From Kangiella taiwanensis (GTDB taxonomy: Bacteria > Pseudomonadota > Gammaproteobacteria > Enterobacterales > Kangiellaceae): a stretch of DNA of 64,000 bases. The stretch spans positions 186,001 to 250,000 of the forward strand of contig NZ_JAHCLT010000003.1 in NCBI RefSeq assembly GCF_020005165.1, given 5' to 3'. The translations under genes were made by a program, and so were the position numbers. Shown here piece by piece: positions 38,701-46,763 of the stretch. Below the pieces are notes generated by a model. That model did not search any database. It was not told the DNA's origin and worked only from the letters and a program-made list of their open reading frames with translations. Every line of letters starts with the position of its first letter. Position 1 is the stretch's first letter.

Positions 38701-39228
38701 ACGCTCTTTATACTTCGAGATTCCGGCGGCTTCTTCTAGGAAGATACGCAGCTCATGAGGCTTAGACTCAATCAGCTTTGAAATCATGCCCTGCTCGATA
38801 ATGGCATAGCTACGCGGACCAAGACCTGTGCCTAAGAAAATGTCGGTAATGTCTTTACGACGACAACGAGTGCCGTTGAGGAAGTACGTCGACTGGGCTT
38901 CACGGTTAACCATACGGCGAACAGAAATTTCGTTGAAATTTGCGTACTCGCCTTTAACGGTGCCATCAGAGTTGTCAAAAACCAGCTCAATACTGGCTTG
39001 TCCGACTGGCTTACGGCCAGTAGAACCATTGAAAATCACATCAGTCATGGCATCACCACGAAGGTTCTTTGCCGATGACTCCCCCATCACCCAGCGTACG
39101 GCATCAATCAAGTTGGACTTACCGCAGCCATTCGGGCCGACTACAGCAGTCATATTACTTGGGAACGATACGGTCGTTGGGTCAACGAATGATTTAAATC
39201 CTGCTAATTTTATTTGTTTTAATCGCAT
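35731..39228 (-). CDS. smc: Chromosome segregation protein SMC
   Basis: A 1165-residue SMC ATPase. Walker A is GPNGCGKSN (residues 31-39). Long Gln/Glu-rich coiled coils (about 165-510 and 650-1000) flank a hinge (about 515-640) with AVKWLESNDLSNQ near its start. The C-terminal head has the ABC signature LLSGGEKALTAISLVF and Walker B MLDEVDAPLDDANV. Presence of SMC rather than MukB fits a gammaproteobacterium outside the enteric/Vibrio group. It is 27 bp upstream of zipA. Confidence 0.97.
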   Translation of the reverse strand: MRLKQIKLAGFKSFVDPTTVSFPSNMTAVVGPNGCGKSNLIDAVRWVMGESSAKNLRGDAMTDVIFNGSTGRKPVGQASIELVFDNSDGTVKGEYANFNEISVRRMVNREAQSTYFLNGTRCRRKDITDIFLGTGLGPRSYAIIEQGMISKLIESKPHELRIFLEEAAGISKYKERRRETENRIRHTRDNLDRLNDLREELGKQLSHLKRQATSAERYKEYKAEERELKAQLAAIRWQEYNMKIESLDEAIHKMETEVEAKVADQRHSDSEIEKSRELHIELTDAHNEVQGRFYGIAADIARLEQAIEHARQQKSQLLEDKTQVEASLDKLRDQLKFDESKLEEMMTELLQAEPELEMNSEQVEEQQQQLNDLEEDMRIWQQDWDVFNQQASANAQKTEVEKTRIQHLESHLSRHQKRIEEIKDEIGQQQSGPMESELMKAAQELNTAEEQAEKLEEEVQDAVEKINQSRHDQRQHNQKLEETRKELRGLESRKISLEALQSAALGSDNEQAVKWLESNDLSNQTRLAQSLSVDSGWEIAAETVLGQYLEAVVVDSPDSYATSLSELASGSILLVNSDSANTAESGRLSDKVKGASALNGTLNNVLVANDLSEALDKRSSLAPQESIITKDGVWLGKDWLRVSRASDNEAGILEREAELNEIYQKIEQQEAILEQLEETKEQLSEQLSQYEETWQTKQSQLAQANKKHSELRASVGTQQAKLEQAQNRLERLKREQQNIIEQVHDDEAALAKSRQLIEQLLDSMEQDSDKREKLMAEREERRAQLETRRTQAREAKEAEQKLAIRVSALKAEVNSTRSGFERVNSQIGELTSRKVELENRLSSDRDPSEEYKIELEEALEKRLVVEEEMKQARNKLSEIDEKMRKLERLRHEAEQGAQGVRSRLEKLRMDWQEAKTRQNTQSEILKDAKQDVDQVLESLPDDASESAWLEHIEQVSGRIQRLGAINLAAIEEFKAAEERKVYLDAQNDDLEEALETLESAIRKIDHETRTRFKETFDKVNKGVQELFPKVFGGGHAYLELTGENLLDTGVAVMARPPGKRNSTIHLLSGGEKALTAISLVFSIFQLNPAPFCMLDEVDAPLDDANVGRYANLVKEMSEHLQFIAITHNKIAMEMADTLLGVTMSEPGVSRVVSVDVDEAAALAAS

Positions 39229-39373
39229 TTATTCTCTTACGTATTCTCTTACAGTATCTCTTCCTCAGAGCATTCTGTAAGGGTCTGTAACAATTTTAGG
39301 GTTATCATCTAAAGCGTTTAAGTGTAAATTATTTTGCATCATTTAGCACATAGTAAGTGTAAAAAATCATTGC

Positions 39374-40168
39374 ATGGCTCAAAATAGTTTTGAAGGTGCT
39401 CATTATTTAGCCAACGGCTTTAGAATGTTGCTCCAAAAAGGCATAAAACGCTACGTTTTCATCCCTTTAGGGATTAATTTAACTTTGCTAACTATCGCAT
39501 TGATTTACCTGATAAATCAACTGTCTTCTTGGGCGGCATGGGTAGAAGCCACCGTAACCAGCTGGGGAGCTTGGGAATGGTTAGGGACTGCGCTCGCTTG
39601 GCTGGTGTGGCCCATCGTGATTGTCGGCGCCGTACTATTTATCTTCTTTTTCTTTTCTATGCTTGCAAACTGGATTGCAGCGCCCTTTAACGGCTTATTA
39701 GCTGAAGCCGTTGAACGTAAGCTTCATGCTGAAAATGGTAACACAGATATACCGATTGCAGACGAAGGCTTTAAGGGCCTAGTAAAAGATACTCCCCGCC
39801 TACTTAAGCGCGAATGGACGAAGCTGAAATATTACATTCCAAGAGCCATTCTCTGCTTGTTAGTGTTATTCGTGCCCATTATCGGCGCTATTGCCTTCCC
39901 AATCATATGGTTTGTTTTTAATGCCTGGATGATGTCGGTTCAATACATCGACTATCCGATGGATAACCATAAGATTCCGTTTGACAACATGCTAAAAACC
40001 TTACAAACCGGCCGCAGTGGAACACTTGGCTTTGGCAGTTTAGTCATGCTGTGTACCATGGTTCCTGTGGTCAATTTATTGGTGATGCCAGCAGCAGTGT
40101 GTGGCGCGACTCAGCTGTGGTATGAAAACTATCGTGAGAAGCATTTATCAAAACAGTCATCACGGTAG
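39374..40168 (+). CDS. cysZ: Sulfate transporter CysZ
   Basis: A 264-residue inner-membrane protein of the CysZ/EI24 family, mediating sulfate uptake for cysteine synthesis. Hydrophobic segments lie near residues 28-50, 72-95, 150-180 and 215-240. GAHYLANGFRMLL at the start and EAVERKLHAE are family-like. It is divergent from smc-zipA-ligA; in E. coli cysZ lies beside zipA-ligA, so the neighbourhood agrees. It ends at a Rho-independent terminator. Confidence 0.9.
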   Translation: MAQNSFEGAHYLANGFRMLLQKGIKRYVFIPLGINLTLLTIALIYLINQLSSWAAWVEATVTSWGAWEWLGTALAWLVWPIVIVGAVLFIFFFFSMLANWIAAPFNGLLAEAVERKLHAENGNTDIPIADEGFKGLVKDTPRLLKREWTKLKYYIPRAILCLLVLFVPIIGAIAFPIIWFVFNAWMMSVQYIDYPMDNHKIPFDNMLKTLQTGRSGTLGFGSLVMLCTMVPVVNLLVMPAAVCGATQLWYENYREKHLSKQSSR

Positions 40169-40197
40169 TAACCTTGTTCTCAATAATAAGAATGTCA

Positions 40198-40230
40198 TGA
40201 TAAAAGCGTGCACATTGCACGCTTTTTTGC
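40198..40230. terminator. Rho-independent terminator between cysZ and the LVIVD gene
   Basis: AAAAGCGTGCA/TGCACGCTTTT with a three-base loop and six T residues on the plus strand. The equal A run upstream makes it function on the minus strand too, so it serves both converging genes. Confidence 0.88.
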
Positions 40231-40247
40231 TGAATGGTGAACTCAGT

Positions 40248-42173
40248 TTATGGCTCAAAGATGATCAAGCCAGACTCCATACCTGCGACATAGACCCCAA
40301 CATCATTAGCGTGTATGCGAGCGGCATTGGCTGGCAACTTTTGATCACCAATGTGTACTGGAGCTTCTGGATTGCGAATATCGAGCACTTTAATTGATGC
40401 GGAATCAATCAAAAAAGCTCTATCACCTGAAATACTCACGTTATTAGCGCGCCACTTGGTTTCGAAAATCCCTGCACTTTTTAAATCATTTGGACTGGTG
40501 ATATCGACCACCAATAACCCCATATATCCAGCAGCCAGATACGCGTGAGCACCCCTAACGTCAACGCCTCGCGCCTCAAATTTTCTATCACTAAATTTAT
40601 AACTGTCTAAAATGATGGGGCTGGTTGGAATACTGACATTCACCGCGACGAGCCCGGCTTTCCCAGCGGCCACGTAAGCTATGTCGTTTTGCACACTAAC
40701 TTCATAAGCATAACCACCGAGCGACACAGCGGCGACCTCAACAGGCTGCTTAGGATTAGAGACATTCAATATCCGCAAGCCACCTTCACCATCTGCGATA
40801 TAGGCATAATGGCCATTGACCTGAATACCTTCGGCATAACCCGGGGTGTCTAAAGATGAAACTTCTAAAGGGTTTGTTGGATCAGAAATATCAATCAGCT
40901 TATACCCTGCCCAGTCATCAGCGACATGAACAAATGGTCCCGCCACATCAACATCCAGCGCGCGGTAAGTTTTCAGCTCAGAAACATCTTTAGGGTTAGC
41001 GCCATCAGTCACATCAACAATCTTTAACCCTCGATAGCCGTTGGCAACAAAGGCATAATCACCCTGCGTATCAATCCCTCGGACGTGACCCGCAGCCGAG
41101 AAATGTTTGATCACTATCGGCTCATCGGGCTTACGCACATCTAAAACTTCAAGACCTTGATCGCCGTGCGCCAAGTAAGCGATTTGATTATCTATGGTGA
41201 CTGACTCAGAGCAGGTTGAATCCCACCAAGCCCCAAGCTTTTTAGGGTTAGCAGGATCGGCAATATCAATCACAATCAATCCAGCATCATTAGCCACACC
41301 AGCGACATAAGCCAAGTTGCCATCAATTCTGACGCGCTCCGCACCATACTCCAGCGGCTCCGCAGCAACCTGCGTCGGATTATCTTTATCGGAAACATCA
41401 AAAATACTCAGACTAGGCTCATGATCATCCATGTTAACCACAAAGACATGACGCCCATTGGTATCAATGCCCGAAGCACTACCAGCGATAGGATGTGAGC
41501 CAAGCGCTTTGGGTTCGCTTGGATTGGACAAATCTGAAATTTGCAGGCCGGCATCGTGCCCTGCTGCGACGTAGGCAATACCCTCTTTGACCACAAGATC
41601 TAGCGAGTAACCTTTGGACGGGAAGCTATCGATAAGCTCAGGTTTGTGTGGCTTGGAGACATCGATCATGTGAATGCCTTTCCATCCCGCGGCAATATAA
41701 ACTCGATCATTTTCAATATGAATCGCTTTAATTTCACTATCCAGTTCGAGCTTGCCACTGAGTTTAGGTTTTCTGGGATTTTTGATGTTAACCAAGCGTA
41801 ACCAACCTGATCCATCGGCTATATAGAGATGGTCATCACGAAGAATCATATCCCTGACCACACCATCAGTTTGAATCGAAGCAACCTCTTCCCAGGCAAC
41901 AGCATTTCGAGAACCATCCTTTTCAACAGCGACCACTCTTACCGTTCCTGAGGAACCGAAATATAAGTAGTTACCACTGACAGCACTCGCAAAGACAGGG
42001 CCCTGATTCCACCGACCAGTTATTTCAACTGTCGAGCTTGCGCGGCTGCTTTGTGGTGTAACCTCGCTGGCTGAGGCTGCAATCGGGCTACCAAAGATGC
42101 ACACCATCACAAAGCTACAATATAAAACAGCAAGCTTGATTATTTTAAACACAAATACATCCTTCATTTGCAT
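40248..42173 (-). CDS. Exported LVIVD-repeat (beta-propeller) protein
   Basis: A ~641-residue protein of repeats about 40-45 residues long, each ending in a form of GLxxVDISNPxxP (for example GWKGIHMIDVSKPHKPEL and GYRGLKIVDVTDGANP). About twelve copies cover nearly all of the mature protein, matching the LVIVD repeat, predicted to make a beta-propeller. A signal peptide follows the start (about residues 3-35). The frame opens at ATG 42191, but AAAGGTGAT ahead of ATG 42173 favours that start. Such proteins occur extracellularly, often with cell-surface modules; no anchor is visible here. It is about 60 bp downstream of the collagen-like gene on the same strand, likely co-expressed. Confidence 0.88.
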   Translation of the reverse strand: MQMKDVFVFKIIKLAVLYCSFVMVCIFGSPIAASASEVTPQSSRASSTVEITGRWNQGPVFASAVSGNYLYFGSSGTVRVVAVEKDGSRNAVAWEEVASIQTDGVVRDMILRDDHLYIADGSGWLRLVNIKNPRKPKLSGKLELDSEIKAIHIENDRVYIAAGWKGIHMIDVSKPHKPELIDSFPSKGYSLDLVVKEGIAYVAAGHDAGLQISDLSNPSEPKALGSHPIAGSASGIDTNGRHVFVVNMDDHEPSLSIFDVSDKDNPTQVAAEPLEYGAERVRIDGNLAYVAGVANDAGLIVIDIADPANPKKLGAWWDSTCSESVTIDNQIAYLAHGDQGLEVLDVRKPDEPIVIKHFSAAGHVRGIDTQGDYAFVANGYRGLKIVDVTDGANPKDVSELKTYRALDVDVAGPFVHVADDWAGYKLIDISDPTNPLEVSSLDTPGYAEGIQVNGHYAYIADGEGGLRILNVSNPKQPVEVAAVSLGGYAYEVSVQNDIAYVAAGKAGLVAVNVSIPTSPIILDSYKFSDRKFEARGVDVRGAHAYLAAGYMGLLVVDITSPNDLKSAGIFETKWRANNVSISGDRAFLIDSASIKVLDIRNPEAPVHIGDQKLPANAARIHANDVGVYVAGMESGLIIFEP

Positions 42174-42251
42174 ATCACCTTTTTTAAACATTACGGCCAG
42201 TCGTAGAAAAAGCCCAGCGTAGGCCAGGCTTTTCTACTTGCTCGTGGTATG

Positions 42252-44393
42252 TTAATCAGTACCATCTGGGTCGATTAAGATACAAGCTGAGCCACCCTCG
42301 AAACTACCAGCATCTGTTTTAATGAATACACTTAAGCTATCGAATAACTCTAATGCGTTATTGGTAGCGAATGTGATTTTACAGATACTTTTAACCGGGG
42401 TATTACTCAGGATACATTGGTTATTAGGCGCTGTACCAAGTGGTTCCCCACCTTGCGCTCCGCCCGCAGCGTCATGGAACAAGACCGCTGATCCTGAGCG
42501 TGGGCTATTACCCTGAGCCGCTTTGACAACAAGGGTCACCACTTCAGCGCCTGCTAGGAATGGGCTAATGACGCCCACACTGTCATGCGAACCCGCTTGC
42601 TGACCTAAGCCCATGTATTTACCACTAGTACCAATGGTTTGGTCAGTACTGAAGCACATGAGGTTAGTGCCGATACCATCGTCTCCTGGATCACCTTTTT
42701 GACCTTGAGGACCGACTTTACCTTGAGGACCTTGGTCACCAGCATCGCCTTTAGGGCCCGCTTTACCTTGAGGGCCTTGTAGACCTTGAGGACCAGTTTT
42801 ACCCTGAGGACCTTGGTCACCTGTGTCACCTTTCAAGCCCATTTTACCTTGAGGTCCCTGAGCTCCGTCCGCCCCTGCTGGGCCAACTTTACCTTGCGGA
42901 CCTTGGTCACCAGTATCACCCTTCAAGCCCATTTTACCCTGAGGTCCCTGAGCTCCGTCCGCCCCTGCTGGACCAACTTTACCCTGAGGGCCTTGGTCGC
43001 CGGTATCACCTTTGGCACCGACTTTACCTTGTGGGCCTTGATCACCAGTATCACCTTTGGCACCGACTTTACCTTGTGGGCCTTGGTCACCTTGTGCACC
43101 TTGAGGACCGACTTTACCTTGAGGACCTTGGTCACCGGTATCACCTTTGGCACCGACTTTACCTTGTGGACCTTGGTCACCAGTATCACCTTTGGCACCG
43201 ACTTTACCTTGTGGACCTTGGTCACCGGTATCACCTTTGGCACCGACTTTACCTTGTGGGCCTTGAGCACCATCAGCACCAGCTGGGCCGACTTTACCTT
43301 GTGGGCCTTGGTCTCCGGTATCACCTTTGGCACCCACTTTACCTTGTGGGCCTTGAGCACCGGTATCACCTTTGGCACCGACTTTACCCTGTGGACCTTG
43401 GTCACCGGTATCACCTTTGGCACCGACTTTACCTTGTGGGCCTTGAGCGCCATCAGCACCTGCTGGACCGACTTTACCTTGTGGGCCTTGAGCACCGTCA
43501 GCACCTGCTGGACCGACTTTACCTTGAGGACCTTGGTCACCTTGTGGGCCAGCTGGACCCTGATCACCGGCGTCACCTTTTTTGCCCTGTGGACCTTGCG
43601 GGCCTTCAGGACCTTCTGGGCCTTGAGGACCGACGCCGCCAATGGTTAGGTCATACAGATCCATTTCATCAAATGGAGAGCCTTCCTCACCAATATAATC
43701 AACTAAGGTAAAGCTACCGAACACATCACCCAGCAACAGAGGTTGTGAACAAGATGTATGGATACTGAAGTTTTGAGACAGTCCATTCTCACTAAGCGCC
43801 ACATCCAATTCATTCGCTGAAGGATGGTTAGCATCAAATGTTACAAGCTCACCAGGGTTGATCTGATTGGGGAATGACCACTTATTGGCTTGACTGGTTA
43901 AACTAACGCTCGTAGCACCGATAGCGCCGGTCATGTCACCAGAACAGCTAGCGCCTTGCGCATTAACGCCTAAGCAGTCAGAAGGATTGTACTCAAAGGT
44001 CACTGAACTTGGTTTTGAGCCACAAATATTCATTCCTTCGACTACGATTTTTAAAAGGTAATCACCAGACGGTACGGCTGGCGTACCGTTAGTGACATAG
44101 GGCAAGTCAACAACCACACATTGGAAATCAGTGGGATCTAACGGTGGAGCCGGGTTAAACTCCATATCAACACACGCCGACTGATCGGCGCTAATCACTA
44201 AAGGATCAGGGTGTGTCCCAAAGAAAATACTGGGATCGTCAAATCCAGCTCCCCAAATAACTAAATTTGTCGGAGCATCTGACGGGTAAGGCTGAACTTC
44301 GTGAATTTTTGGTGCTGCCGCACCTGTGTAACTTATTAACAACAGTCCAATACCTAAAATGGACTGCGTTATAGATAATATTGGTCGGTTCAT
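42252..44393 (-). CDS. Exported collagen-like Gly-X-Y repeat protein
   Basis: A ~713-residue protein. The signal peptide is about residues 1-25, followed by an IPT/TIG-like domain (about 28-120, IWGAGFDDPSIFFG) and a beta-rich region to about 250. The centre (about residues 250-570) is uninterrupted Gly-X-Y, mostly built from 15-residue units GPQGKVGAKGDTGDQ and GPQGKVGPAGADGAQ. The last ~140 residues are a globular domain with cysteines and KSICKITFATNNALELFDSL. Gly-X-Y tracts trimerise into a collagen helix; bacterial examples are surface or appendage proteins. ATG 44393 has GGAGGGAG in front and is preferred to the GTG 15 bases upstream. The 45-bp DNA repeats make length change likely. Confidence 0.92.
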   Translation of the reverse strand: MNRPILSITQSILGIGLLLISYTGAAAPKIHEVQPYPSDAPTNLVIWGAGFDDPSIFFGTHPDPLVISADQSACVDMEFNPAPPLDPTDFQCVVVDLPYVTNGTPAVPSGDYLLKIVVEGMNICGSKPSSVTFEYNPSDCLGVNAQGASCSGDMTGAIGATSVSLTSQANKWSFPNQINPGELVTFDANHPSANELDVALSENGLSQNFSIHTSCSQPLLLGDVFGSFTLVDYIGEEGSPFDEMDLYDLTIGGVGPQGPEGPEGPQGPQGKKGDAGDQGPAGPQGDQGPQGKVGPAGADGAQGPQGKVGPAGADGAQGPQGKVGAKGDTGDQGPQGKVGAKGDTGAQGPQGKVGAKGDTGDQGPQGKVGPAGADGAQGPQGKVGAKGDTGDQGPQGKVGAKGDTGDQGPQGKVGAKGDTGDQGPQGKVGPQGAQGDQGPQGKVGAKGDTGDQGPQGKVGAKGDTGDQGPQGKVGPAGADGAQGPQGKMGLKGDTGDQGPQGKVGPAGADGAQGPQGKMGLKGDTGDQGPQGKTGPQGLQGPQGKAGPKGDAGDQGPQGKVGPQGQKGDPGDDGIGTNLMCFSTDQTIGTSGKYMGLGQQAGSHDSVGVISPFLAGAEVVTLVVKAAQGNSPRSGSAVLFHDAAGGAQGGEPLGTAPNNQCILSNTPVKSICKITFATNNALELFDSLSVFIKTDAGSFEGGSACILIDPDGTD
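42675..43640. repeat. 45-bp tandem repeats encoding Gly-X-Y
   Basis: About twenty 45-bp units in the collagen-like gene, most coding GPQGKVGAKGDTGDQ or GPQGKVGPAGADGAQ. Several neighbouring copies differ by only one or two bases (for example those at 43020-43260), pointing to recent duplication or gene conversion. The repeat also creates long, meaningless open frames on the other strand. Confidence 0.92.
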
Positions 44394-44998
44394 AAGAACT
44401 CCCTCCACTGAAACCTGTTTAGGCTATTCCAAAATCAAATAAAACATCACCAATCGGTAATCCTTTACCACCTTCATAGCAATGCATAACTGCATCACTT
44501 AACAACGAAAGCTCAATATATGCCCAGCAAGCAACGTTTGTCTATTGTCTATTTTTTAAACAAAACTAGTGAGGTTTTACCGATAAGAAGCTGATTTTTC
44601 GTATTTTGCTAGCTTTTTTTACAAGAAATAAAATGGATCGCCACACATTGTCACCGAGTAACTATTTAATGCATATTTGATTAAAAAAGAATCAATACTC
44701 AACAGCTTAAATCAATGAGCTATATAACAAGAATTTTGAGAACTACTGATTTGAAAAAAATATTTTTACAACTTTTCGTTTGATCTAGGGTCAATTATGT
44801 CAATAAAATATACACTTTATTGGTCAAACCAGCCCTATTTTGCGATTGAAATTTTACAAATTTATTGAGTTTTTTTTGAATAAAGCTATCCACTTCGGAG
44901 ATTTTTATCCGAAACGTACTACAATTGTGCCAATTTCATTCCCGTGTGAACAATGCGTAGGTCAATAAGGCGAACCGAAAGGTGATAAGGAAAGTCCG
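44394..44998. other. AT-rich intergenic region before a diguanylate cyclase gene
   Basis: A 605-bp stretch between divergent genes without a credible gene. Much of it (about 44570-44890) is strikingly AT-rich with A and T runs. A perfect TTCGGA/TCCGAA inverted repeat lies at 44894-44913. The last ~60 bases (44940-44998) become GC-richer and contain CCGAAAGG with a GNRA loop and GGTCAATAAGGCGAACC, suggesting a short structured leader. It does not match the cyclic-di-GMP-I aptamer core that I know. Confidence 0.5.
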
Positions 44999-46273
44999 GT
45001 GAAAAAAATCATAATCGTTGATGACAGTAAGTTCTTCTGCGCCCTAGTTGAAAAGCAGATTATTGAGCAAACTCCTTTTGGTGTCATTACTTGTAACTCT
45101 CTAGAAGAGGCGAAGTTGGTTTTAAGTCGATTAGATATCAAGTCGATTCATGCTTGCTTGGTGAGCTACAGACTTCGGGATTCAGCTGAAGGTGAAACAG
45201 CCGAACTATTCCGCTCATATGAAATACCCACGATTATTCTGATCAGCGACGTTACTGCAACCTTACGTAATAAGTTCTGGCATTTACGAGTTATCGACTA
45301 TGTCATCAAACATGACAAATATGTAGTCAATGAAATTATTAGTACTCTCCTACGCTTAGAACGTAACCCTAGTAACAAAATCGTGATTGTTGAGGACTCT
45401 AAAACCTCCGCGAAACTACTACAGATTTTACTCGAAGTTCATCAGTACGATGTGGTTCACTTTACCGATCCCAAGGAAGCCTTAGATTACGTTAAATATC
45501 ATCAGGACGTAAAAATGGTGATTACGGATTACAATATGCCCGGTATGGATGGCTGTGAGCTAACACGACGTTTACGTCGAATCTATAGCAAACAAGAGTT
45601 AGCGATTCTGGGTATGTCGGGCGCAGGCCAAACAATTATGGCGGCGAACTTCCTCAAGCATGGCGCGGACGACTTTATTATTAAGCAGTCGTTTTTAGCA
45701 GAAGAATTTTATTTACGCATTAACTCTTATCTGGACAGGTTGAATACTTATCAAGAGCTTGCTACAGCGGCAAGTTACGACTATTTGACCAATGTATCTA
45801 ACCGTCGCCACTTTTTTGAGGTAGTTGAGGCAATGCATGAGTCGGCTTTACGCCATAATACTCCTGTTACCTGCGCCATGATTGATATTGATAAGTTTAA
45901 GTCTGTGAATGATAAGTATGGCCACTCGGTTGGCGATGCGGTATTACGTGAAGTTGCGCAGTTGATTAAGTCATCCGTGCGCAAGTCAGATATCGTCGCG
46001 CGCTTTGGTGGCGAAGAGTTTTGTATGTATATGACGGGGATGTCCGCTGAAAATGCTGAGCCCTACTTTGAAAAGCTTCGCCAAAAGATTAGCGACGCCA
46101 TTATCCGAGCAGAAGAACACAGTTTAAAAGTCACGGTGAGTATCGGGCTCTGCTCGAAAATCGAACATGACATTAATCACATGATTGAGTCAGCTGATAA
46201 AAGTTTATACCAAGCCAAAGAAACTGGCAGAAACCGAGTGATCCACCACGAAACCTTGGTTGAAGGCCTTTAG
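44999..46273 (+). CDS. Double-receiver diguanylate cyclase (REC-REC-GGDEF)
   Basis: A 424-residue cytoplasmic regulator. The first receiver (residues 1-120) keeps the acidic pair in VDDSKFF but has S56 where the phosphoacceptor Asp should be (LVSYRLRDS), so it is degenerate. The second receiver (about 127-245) is intact, with D177 in ITDYNMPGMDG. The GGDEF domain (about 260-424) has the active motif GGEEF (337-341) and an I-site RKSD (328-331), so it should be active and product-inhibited. The GTG start is supported by AAGGAAAG seven bases ahead. No sensor kinase is adjacent. The architecture resembles PleD. Confidence 0.93.
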   Translation: MKKIIIVDDSKFFCALVEKQIIEQTPFGVITCNSLEEAKLVLSRLDIKSIHACLVSYRLRDSAEGETAELFRSYEIPTIILISDVTATLRNKFWHLRVIDYVIKHDKYVVNEIISTLLRLERNPSNKIVIVEDSKTSAKLLQILLEVHQYDVVHFTDPKEALDYVKYHQDVKMVITDYNMPGMDGCELTRRLRRIYSKQELAILGMSGAGQTIMAANFLKHGADDFIIKQSFLAEEFYLRINSYLDRLNTYQELATAASYDYLTNVSNRRHFFEVVEAMHESALRHNTPVTCAMIDIDKFKSVNDKYGHSVGDAVLREVAQLIKSSVRKSDIVARFGGEEFCMYMTGMSAENAEPYFEKLRQKISDAIIRAEEHSLKVTVSIGLCSKIEHDINHMIESADKSLYQAKETGRNRVIHHETLVEGL

Positions 46274-46280
46274 CTTGCTA

Positions 46281-46739
46281 ATGAAAATAATTGTTGATGA
46301 CCTAACGGGACCAGAAATAGCTGAACTCTTAGAACAACACCTGCAAGACATGCGCGCCACCTCTCCCCCTGAAAGTAAACATGCCCTCGATTTGGCTGCA
46401 CTACGCGATCACAGCATTACATTCTGGACAATTTGGGATCAAAAATTACTCGCTGGTTGTATCGCGTTAAAACGGTTGACATCACAACACGGTGAGATTA
46501 AGTCAATGCGAACAGCCAATGGTTTTGCTCGACAAGGCGTCGCAAGCAGACTTCTTGATCACTTGTTACAAGAGGCTCACAACCAAGGTTACCAACGACT
46601 TAGCCTAGAAACGGGTTCCATGGAGTATTTTAAAGCTGCCCGAAATTTATATGCTAAACACGGCTTTACTGAATGCAAACCATTCGCTGATTATCAAGAA
46701 GACCCCAATAGCATTTATATGACTAAAGAACTTTTATAG
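46281..46739 (+). CDS. GNAT family N-acetyltransferase (YsnE-like)
   Basis: A 152-residue acetyltransferase. GFARQGVASRLLDHLLQEA near residue 85 is the acetyl-CoA loop; LSLETGSMEYFKAARNLYAKHGF near 110 and EDPNSIYMTKEL at the C-terminus resemble the YsnE branch. ATG 46281 fits the usual N-terminus (MKIIVDD); a TTG at 46260 would overlap the preceding gene. It follows the double-receiver cyclase by 7 bp and may be co-transcribed. Substrate unknown. Confidence 0.85.
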   Translation: MKIIVDDLTGPEIAELLEQHLQDMRATSPPESKHALDLAALRDHSITFWTIWDQKLLAGCIALKRLTSQHGEIKSMRTANGFARQGVASRLLDHLLQEAHNQGYQRLSLETGSMEYFKAARNLYAKHGFTECKPFADYQEDPNSIYMTKELL

Positions 46740-46763
46740 TTCTGTCCCACCGAAAACACCCAC

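Noticed and set aside
42675-43640. Regular repeats resembling a CRISPR array
   Set aside because: Units are contiguous 45-bp coding repeats with no spacers and translate as Gly-X-Y.
42786-43711. Long open frames antisense to and in other frames of the collagen-like gene (287, 239 and 226 codons)
   Set aside because: They are a by-product of a repetitive Gly-X-Y coding sequence; they have no start signals and their proteins are low-complexity.
44940-44998. Cyclic-di-GMP-I riboswitch before the diguanylate cyclase
   Set aside because: The conserved core (GGGCAAACC and GACGCAAAGCC with tetraloop receptor) cannot be recognised; only a GNRA-capped mini-hairpin is seen.
44985-44998. GGAAAGTCCGG resembling the conserved start of RNase P RNA
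   Set aside because: Only this short stretch matches; the following sequence is the coding start of the cyclase.
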